This document shows, piece by piece, positions 23,563 through 64,000 of a stretch of 64,000 nt of DNA. The DNA lies in the NCBI GenBank assembly GCA_947044365.1, contig OX345636.1, positions 4,980,001-5,044,000 of the forward strand, given 5' to 3'. The notes under the pieces were generated by a model. That model was given only the letters and a program-made list of their open reading frames with translations, was not told the DNA's origin and made no database searches. The stretch comes from Petrosia ficiformis. Lineage: Eukaryota > Porifera > Demospongiae > Haplosclerida > Petrosiidae. Position 1 is the first letter of the stretch. The number at the start of each line of letters is the position of its first letter. Both the position numbers and the translations under genes were made by a program.

Positions 23563-25295
23563 GTACAGTAAACATGACTACATGTACATGTACATGTGTA
23601 TATATTATTTTACTGTAGATGTACAGTGATACTCACATACATGTCATGTACATGTACTATGTGTGACATGTCGAAGTATAAAACTTGCAGTCATGTGACT
23701 TTTACAATTGGGAAAAAAGTTTGAAGGTTCAAAAATTCATTCATTTAATTGGTATATAATTGAAGTAAAATTTCTCCCTCTTCTGCTCTGTCATGTCCAG
23801 TATATTTTTATGTGCACATATACAGTGTAATATCTAAAAATTGTAATTACGCATGTTTCAGAAAAGTTAAGGCTGTGCTACATGTACTTGCTGCTTTTGT
23901 CTCATTTCTCCGTCCAGCAATTCTAAATCCAAGCAAGAACAGCAACAGGAACAAAAGGTAATACTGGAAGGTTTCTACAGCCAATCAAGGTGAGAGTAAC
24001 AGTGACAAAAGCCTGTGTGAACCTTCATTCATTTTTGCTGACAAAGCTTCAAATACTGTTTACCAACCATCATTACAGCACAAATTCATAGCATGTGATT
24101 TGAATGTTTAAATTCATAGTAAGACATTGTTTTTCATTTGATAATTAAAGTATAGTGAATTAATATTTTTTAACATCCCCTTCACACGTACATATTATAC
24201 AATGTACATGAAATTAATGTGCCTATATAGCATGCTAGCAATAGGCATAGACAAACACACACAACAAACAAATAGGCACTCACAATGGCTTCATTAAGCA
24301 CAGCCACAAAGGGCCTAGAAAACATTAGAGCAGCCACCAACCACAATGGCTTAGAAAAGTATTAATCAGCCACCATGGCTTAGAAAATAAGCAGCCACAA
24401 AGGCTTAGAAAAGTAAAAATGGAACACCAAATGTACATGTATTTGTACATGCATGTACATATACACTTGTACATGTACATATGCACTGTACATTGTATGT
24501 GTGCGTGTATTATACATATTTAAATACATACTTGCGTATATGTACGTATGCATTTGTGTACATATGCTCAGAGAAAAGTGAATGATAATAATAATAATAA
24601 TAATTAACCATTTAGGGTCAAAAATGCATATTTGTGCCAATTACCACACGTACAATGTATAAACAATAGTTAGTACAGTGAATATATATGTACATGTAAG
24701 AATGTTTGTATTAAACTATAATTACTGCAATATATCAGGTGTATTGTTTAAGGCTTTCTTCCTGTTGTCAACACAACATCACATTCCATTTAGAATAAGG
24801 TTCAGTGATATTGAAAATTACGTTTTGCAATTATTGCCTAAAGGTGACTTGCAAATATTCCAACAATTCATTGATATTGTCTATGGTTCCTCATGTAACA
24901 AACACAACAACTTCTTGAAGATTGTTGTATCAAAATTATTCATATTATTTCTCGCTTACATGTATATGCGACAGCTATTAGCAGTTTTAGATTCTTACCG
25001 AATCTTTGTGCTGGTTTGTAACTTGAGCGTGCTTTCATTACATATCACAAACAATAATTGATCATTATTTTGATTATCTATTCTCCTTACTGTTTGTGTA
25101 GAACTTTAGAAATTTTATTTCAAGCTGAACAGCTAGTTTCTACACTAACTGTCTGAGCCCTACACAACTTCCTTGACTACGTATACAACACATACATGTA
25201 CATGTAGTTGCATATGTAACACAAGTTGGTTGTATATATATATGCACATGTATACATATATAATATATGTATATATTATATATATATATACATAT

Positions 25296-25326
<31 letters not shown>

Positions 25327-26471
25327 CATATTATATATAATTTATATTTACAGTATATAAATTAATATATATAAAATAATTATTATATACATTAAACCCC
25401 ATGGAATACAATGATAGGGATGGCCCTGTGCACCATAACAAAAATTATCATTTTAATACTCACGTCAAATGATCTGTTGGTTTATTTTGTTGCATTTTCT
25501 TTCCAATACCATATCCAAAGAAACATACAGCAAACATTGGTGTGACCCCCAATAGGGGGGCTAACATGCCTCGATACAATCCACGAAAACCCTACAGGCA
25601 ATTATACATGAAGTGAACAATAACTGACATTATCATACTCAAGATTATACAAGTATTACATGTACACGTGTACATGTCCAATGTATATCAAATCTATATG
25701 AACATGTACATGCGATGTACGCATAGTATAAGTACATATGTACATATAAAATACACATGTATGTACATGTAACATGTATATATATATACATGTATAACTA
25801 CTGTAGTGTAGTGTCGTGTAGTGTAGTGTAGTGTACTATACTGTAGTGTAGTGTAGTGTGATGTACTGTAGTGTAGTGCAGTGTAGTATAGTGTAGTGTC
25901 GTGTAGTGTAGTGTAGTGTACTATACTGTAGTGTAGTATAGTGTAGTGTGGTGTACTATAGTGTAGTGTAGTATAGTGTAGTGCAGTGTAGTATAGTGTA
26001 GTGTAGTGTAGTGTAGTGTAGTGTAGTGTAGTGCAGTGCAGTGTAATGTAGTGTACTGTACTATAGCATATTGTACTTTACTGTATTTACTGTGCTGTAC
26101 GTGTAGTACTATAGTGCACTATACAGTAATGTAGTGTGGTGTAGTGTAGCATAGTGTCATGCACTGCATTGCACTCACTGTACTGTACTGTACTGTACTG
26201 TACTGTAGTGCACTATACTGTAATTGGTATAATGTACAATGTAGTATACTATATTGTAAAGTAAAAGTGTTATCAATAGTAACTCTTTTATAGACACATG
26301 GACAGTGTTGTTTGAATAGATTTATAAATGTATTTTAAAATAGACTTACTTCATTACGTACAGTCCTTGCAGCACAGTCAAATGTTCCTTTGAACAGTGG
26401 AGGATCTCCAGGTTTAGGTGTGGGTTGAGTTTGAAGACGAACCTAGAAATTATAATTATAATAATAATAGT

Positions 26472-26511
<40 letters not shown>

Positions 26512-28118
26512 TCACAGCAAGAATAGCCCTATCACTGAACGGATACAAGAGTCTCAGAAGGAATGACAAGTGTATTACAATTATTGTTGCTATTTCTACA
26601 GAAAATCATAAGTAGACAAAATGTTTAAATAATACAATATTGTTAAATGCTATTACAAGAGAAAGCACACAAGATTAATTTAGTAAACTTATTATCACAC
26701 AGATATCCAGAAAATGTTACTCGTTTGCTACATGTACAGTGTCGCATCTTTGGACTTATGGCAATGCTGTATTCAACTCACAATACACATGTATTTTCTA
26801 GTATCTGTACTATAATAAGTATAATTATAGTTTAATACATTAATTATACTAATAGCCATTACATTAATTATAATCATATTATTAAATTTTACATGTACAA
26901 GTGTATTTAGTAATTGGATAATTTTGATATCAAGTAGTTTAAGAATAAGAATGAGTACGATATCGAATACTTAGTAACATCTGAATGGTTTGAATTTGAC
27001 AATTGGTACAGTAACAGTCTCATTCCCAGACTCACCACAGGAAAAGAAAGTCTGGTGAATCGTCTTAACACTTTTTGTCCCTAGTAAGGAATGTTCTGCA
27101 AGTAAATACTTGCCTTACTAGGGACAAAAAGTGTCAAGTTATTTAATGATATTCATAAAGTTAAGTGTGTACAAATGTACACACTTAACTTTATGAATAT
27201 CATTAAATAACTTGTGGAAAAAATGGAGCAAGGAAGCCTGTGTGCTTGCTTATATAAAGAGTAGACACTTCTAACAGACAAATAGAATATACATGTAACT
27301 CATAGTTTAATCCAGCAGAAAACATGTGTTTATAAAATTGCCAGACTGTGATCTTGGCAAGATGGCCAGATTGTGATCTTGGCAACATTTTGTGAAGAAT
27401 TATAAGTTCAGTTATTACTCAATTGCACTGTATGTTGTAGATTGTTTTCGATTATTGTATATCCATTTACATGCAATAATTGCATACCAACACCTGTGTC
27501 ACATTCCTTACTGGAGTGTAATTTGCCAGACTCTCATTTTCTTTAGCAAGTCTGGCAATGAGACTAGTGTATTAATATCATGTCATTAAAATCAAAAAAA
27601 AATATACTTTCAACAAACTTTGAAATAAAACTGCAAGTGTCACATGGGGTCAACTGATATATGGTACCTCATTAAGCTTCATAGGACACCCCCCTTGATG
27701 TAAGGGTCTCTTATCAGTAGGGTTTAATCTGTGTCAAATTAAACTGTTGCTACACCCAATCCCATATATTCCAGTTCATCCACGATATGTAATGGGGTGT
27801 GTCATTGTTGTGACAACTCTGAATGGAATAAATCAATTCTACAACTAGTAATCGATACCAGCCACTAATTTGAATTGGAATTGCCCATTACTACAAAATT
27901 ATTATCATTTCAACTACACACTACACTACAGAGCAGTCATTCCATGTAGCATAATTACATGTATGACACAGATATTAATTATCATTGCTATAACATAATT
28001 ACAACACCTTTATTGTATCCAGTGGATGCCCAACTATCACTACACAAGCACCCCCAACTCCACCTGCTATGAAATTCTTAAAGGATGAAGGCTCTTTGAC
28101 ATCAGTATTTTCAGCCAT
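18131..28118 (-). CDS. SLC25A20: Mitochondrial carnitine/acylcarnitine carrier, nine exons
   Basis: Exons (minus strand, in order): 28118-28008, 26442-26350, 25591-25464, 23485-23395, 22329-22209, 20933-20861, 20387-20231, 19065-18991, 18193-18131. All boundaries are GT-AG, phases close, and the total is 912 bases (303 residues; human about 301). The protein begins [20 protein letters not shown] and ends VLNWLLPNM. Three carrier signatures are intact: PLDTIK (32-37), PGERVK (132-137) and PDVLK (233-237). Further family blocks are [31 protein letters not shown] and [16 protein letters not shown], which closely follow the vertebrate carrier. It exchanges acylcarnitine for carnitine across the inner mitochondrial membrane, feeding beta-oxidation; six membrane helices are expected. 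The start codon is 123 bases from that of the divergent RASEF gene. Exon 6 lies inside a perfect inverted repeat and exon 5 has a partial tandem copy. Confidence 0.95.
18194..20230 (-). other. Carrier introns 7 and 8
   Basis: Intron 8 (18194-18990) contains dispersed repeat copy R1 at about 18399-18690 (second copy 25063-25445) and a TA run near 18615. Intron 7 (19066-20230) has no recognised element; its donor is the weaker GTCAGT. Confidence 0.6.
18399..18690. repeat. Dispersed repeat R1, copy 1
   Basis: Shares ordered blocks with 25063-25445: 'ttatctactctcctta', 'gtatagaactttag', 'gaccgagcccc', 'acaacttccttagctacgta', a TA-rich run, then 'cccatgg...ataggaatggccct'. Both copies lie in introns of the carrier gene. 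No coding potential seen. Confidence 0.7.
20393..20528. repeat. Purine tract and G-run in carrier intron 6
   Basis: Bases 20393-20447 are (GA)n/(GGGA)n on the plus strand, which is a long pyrimidine tract directly in front of the exon 7 acceptor on the coding strand. Bases 20506-20527 are almost pure G, so a G-quadruplex is possible on the plus strand. Confidence 0.75.
20666..21598. repeat. Perfect 190-bp inverted repeat flanking carrier exon 6
   Basis: Arms 20666-20855 and 21409-21598 are reverse complements with no mismatch that I can find by eye. The spacer of about 553 bases contains exon 6 (20933-20861). The left arm ends five bases inside intron 6, so the right arm carries a copy of intron 6 starting just past its splice donor. 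The outer part of the right arm continues into a diverged tandem array of the same sequence (21599-21900). Confidence 0.92.
21599..21900. repeat. Tandem repeats built on 'tacctatacctatat'
   Basis: A partial repeat of the right arm (21600-21700) is followed by three copies of a 45-base unit (cctatacctatatttacatt...ccttgggtataggcat). The long open frames here are repeat artefacts. Confidence 0.8.
22031..22243. repeat. 108-bp tandem duplication including the end of carrier exon 5
   Basis: Copy 1 is 22031-22135 and copy 2 is 22139-22243. Copy 2 contains the last 35 coding bases of exon 5 and its donor GTATGT. Copy 1 has the same exon end with a few substitutions and GTGTGT in place of the donor. 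Confidence 0.88.
23488..23559. repeat. (TG)n microsatellite abutting the exon 4 acceptor
   Basis: About 36 uninterrupted TG units on the plus strand. On the coding strand this is (CA)n, and its last units CACACAG form the exon 4 splice acceptor itself; the phase only works with this AG. Confidence 0.9.
25063..25445. repeat. Dispersed repeat R1, copy 2
   Basis: Second copy of the repeat at 18399-18690, same orientation, with a longer TA-rich centre. Confidence 0.65.
25797..26220. repeat. (GTGTA)n pentanucleotide array
   Basis: Degenerate array of GTGTA/GTAGT units with interspersed variants, ending in (TACTG) units at 26178-26205. It fills most of carrier intron 2. Confidence 0.85.
26443..28007 (-). 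other. Carrier intron 1
   Basis: It contains an (AAT)n run (26450-26510) and the inverted-repeat element 27015-27565 with two internal palindromes. The remaining sequence shows no coding signal. Confidence 0.6.
27015..27565. mobile_element. Small inverted-repeat element with nested palindromes
   Basis: Terminal inverted repeats of about 40 bases (left 27015-27054, starting agtctcattcccagact; right 27526-27565, ending agtctggcaatgagact), imperfect. Inside are a hairpin (27068-27134, 22-base arms around cctagtaagg) and an 80-base perfect palindrome (27135-27214, 39-base arms, 2-base loop). No transposase frame, so it is a non-autonomous MITE-like element. Confidence 0.7.
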
Positions 28119-28241
28119 GACTCCACTCTAATGGGTGGAGATTAGTTTTTACCACATGGAAATTGGCAAATTCAATTAGTCACAAAGACAGGCTTTACAA
28201 AGGGAACAAGGATATTAAAGCTGCAAGCTAATCCTCTAAAT
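28119..28241. promoter_or_regulatory. Likely bidirectional promoter of SLC25A20 and RASEF
   Basis: Only 123 bases separate the two divergent start codons. No TATA box is obvious in either direction. The segment must contain both 5' UTRs and the core promoter unless either gene has an upstream non-coding exon. Confidence 0.6.
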
Positions 28242-62170
<33,929 letters not shown>

Positions 62171-63380
62171 TTATAGTGTGCTGGATACATGTATATAATT
62201 ATAATATATTTAACAACAAGGATAATTGTATATGTGTTGTGTGTATTGATTACATCTCAATTATTTTGTAATTACTTGTCATTTCAGTGCTAAGATATGA
62301 TTTCTGACTTTCTGTGTTGTGTTATATTTAGTTTTGTATATTTTCTGTAAGCTATAATTATTATCATAATTATTTTGAAGTAACTTTTGGCTGCTTGACA
62401 CAGCACAGTATGGTATGATGTTGTAATATTACGATATGGTGGATTTATAGTACTGGCTAGTACAGTATAGTAAGTGTAGTATACTACTGTAAGGTATAGT
62501 ATAATATGTAATACAGTACAGTGAGTGATGTGTAGTAATACTTATTACAATATGGTGGACATATAGTACTGGCTAGTACAGTACAGTATGTATAGTACAC
62601 TACAGTAAGGTATAGAATAGTATAGTATAATATATTATACAGTACAGTGAGGTACATACTGTGTAGTGCAGTAAGGTACAGTACAGTAACGAATAGTTCA
62701 ATAAGGTAATAGTAGAGTATACAGTAACGTATAGTAGACTTTACAGCACAATAAGGTATAGTAATACTATACCTTATTGTGCTGTAGAGTCTTACTGTAC
62801 TATACTATAATAGTATAGTACAATAATTAAGGTACAGTACTGTAAGATATAGTACAATATACAGTACAGTAAGGTATAGATAGTATGGTACAGTAAGATG
62901 TATTATAGTACATGTATATACAGTAAAGTAGGGGATAGTATACTATATCATAGTATAGTATTAGAGTACAGTACAGTAAGGTACACAATGTATATAGTAA
63001 AATACAGTAAGGTATAGTATAGTACAGTAATGTGTTTCTATATATCATTGAGAAACTGCTCATTTTTAACAATTCTTTGAAAAGTATTTCATTTCCTTCA
63101 TTCAAGCTTCCTGATTATGATGCATGCTGTAGTAGATACAAATATAATATATATTTATGCATGTTGCCAATTTACTCACTTGCAGAGATGTTTGTTTTGT
63201 ATCATTGGGGAAAGTACAGTATATATAGTATAGTACAGTACAGTAAGGTATGTATATCTTATACTATACTATGTCACAGAAATTCATGTCATTTGCACAT
63301 TCCTGGCTCTTTCAACATAATTTTGTTTACTATGCAGAGTTCAACTGGTGGGTAATGATACGTACATGTACTTGTACTAC
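62171..63380. other. 3' flank of RASEF with pentanucleotide arrays
   Basis: From 62455 to 63020, and again at 63215-63275, the sequence is degenerate gtaca/ggtat/agta arrays with inverted sections (for example 62745-62785, 'acagcacaataaggtatag' against 'ctataccttattgtgctgt'). No gene and no clear AATAAA signal for RASEF is seen. Confidence 0.6.
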
Positions 63381-63509
63381 TTAATATGTACATGTACTTG
63401 TAGTCACTACTTTACATGTACATGTACACGGCCACTGTTTTGATATGTACATGTACTTTTCGCCACCCACTACATGGTATGTACACTACTTTGTATGTGC
63501 ATATGTTAT

Positions 63510-63513
63510 CTGA

Positions 63514-63545
<32 letters not shown>

Positions 63546-63690
63546 CAAACACCTGAGACAATGGAAAAATGAAAAATGAGAGTTGCCTCAGGTGGGATTC
63601 GAACCCACGACACTCTGTATTCCAGACACATGCTCTACCAACTGAGCTACCCAGGCAGCTCAGCTGGCAGGGTTCGAATACTAGGCTTTT
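63510..63690 (-). mobile_element. tRNA-derived SINE, copy B
   Basis: The tRNA-like head is at 63656-63584 (minus) with perfect D stem (GCTC/GAGC) and T stem (GTGGG/CCCAC), anticodon loop CTGGAAT (GGA). The acceptor and anticodon stems each contain a mismatch. It is followed by the same body and (CTTT)n tail as copy A. Confidence 0.8.
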
Positions 63691-63819
63691 AGGTGAAGGC
63701 CGGGGTAATGAAACCACCAAAGACACCAACACCAAACCTTAGTATATACATATGTTATCTGAAAGAAAGAAAGAAAGACAATGTACATGTAGCCACACTA
63801 CTTTGTATGTACATGTACG

Positions 63820-64000
63820 TGTATAGCCACTATTTGGTAATATGTACATATTCTTGTAGCTACTTTATTTATTAAATCTAAACCTACAGCAGCTCTAAGC
63901 ATTATTTTCAGAAGCTAGTGCACTATCAGGAGATAATGTAATACAATGCTTCTCCTTGAGAGAGAAAATCAAGATATGGAAGCAATTAAAAGATCAACAC
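63820..64000 (+). pseudogene. Damaged duplicate of RASEF exon 13, cut by window end
   Basis: Bases 63820-63889 match the end of the last RASEF intron, including 'aacctacag'. From 63890 the sequence follows exon 13 (cattattttcagaagctagt...) almost exactly but lacks a net 19 bases after 'gtaatacaat', which destroys the frame. It arose by duplication of the segment 61440-62130. Confidence 0.85.

Larger units (their letters stand above)
22330..26349 (-). other. Carrier introns 2, 3 and 4
   Basis: Intron 4 (22330-23394) is rich in the palindrome tacatgta and has two similar blocks ending in 'ctgcactc...'. Intron 3 (23486-25463) holds the (TG)n at 23488-23559, a short tandem 'cagccac...ggcttagaaaa' (24290-24415), an AAT run (24585-24604), repeat R1 copy 2 (25063-25445) and a TA-rich stretch (25230-25390). 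An open frame at 24678-25061 resembles nothing I know. Intron 2 (25592-26349) is mostly the (GTGTA)n array. Confidence 0.6.

Noticed and set aside
24678..25061. Possible nested gene in a carrier intron
   Set aside because: 127 open codons with no recognisable motif, beside a dispersed repeat and in AT-rich sequence; support is too weak.

Overview
The window is eukaryotic nuclear DNA from an invertebrate animal. It is AT-rich, its genes have GT-AG introns, the introns carry long microsatellites, and transposon relics of many classes are present. The mix of RecQ-like and DUF6589-like relics, a BEN-domain relic and a tyrosine-recombinase retrotransposon would suit a sponge or another early-branching marine animal. 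That assignment is inference from gene style, not from a marker gene.

Three host genes can be assembled. (1) An intronless EF-hand calcium-binding protein lies at 6157-6699 (+). (2) A complete nine-exon mitochondrial carnitine/acylcarnitine carrier (SLC25A20) lies at 18131-28118 (-). All splice phases close and give 303 residues with three carrier signatures. (3) A complete thirteen-exon RASEF/Rab45-type gene lies at 28242-62170 (+). It gives 736 residues: two EF-hands, a coiled coil, a Rab GTPase domain and a C-terminal CKC prenylation motif. Genes 2 and 3 are head-to-head with only 123 bp between start codons, so they probably share a promoter.

Layout: 1-3414 holds a decayed RecQ-like helicase (+) and a decayed DUF6589-like gene (-), tail to tail. 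3415-9317 is intergenic around the EF-hand gene. 9318-14161 is a nearly intact retrotransposon encoding Gag, reverse transcriptase/RNase H and tyrosine recombinase (Ngaro/DIRS group). 14162-18130 is intergenic with hairpins and repeats. The carrier gene and then the RASEF gene fill the rest, and their introns hold most of the mobile DNA. RASEF intron 5 holds a SINE, three hAT-type relics, a pogo-like first exon and two satellites. Intron 9 holds a piggyBac element nested inside a smaller inverted-repeat element, an antisense BEN-domain relic and a broken Tc1 element. Intron 12 holds a hAT remnant. After RASEF come pentanucleotide arrays, a second SINE copy and a damaged duplicate of the last RASEF exon at the window edge.

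The most interesting observation is in the retrotransposon. A short leader exon (9318-9561) ends in a perfect splice donor in phase 1. Three separate good acceptors, in front of gag (10234), RT (11488) and the recombinase (13101), are all compatible with that phase. RT and recombinase have no convincing ATG of their own. This suggests that one leader exon is alternatively spliced to all three reading frames. Second are exact or near-exact inverted repeats placed on both sides of single host exons (carrier exon 6, RASEF exon 4), which could loop those exons out of the pre-mRNA.
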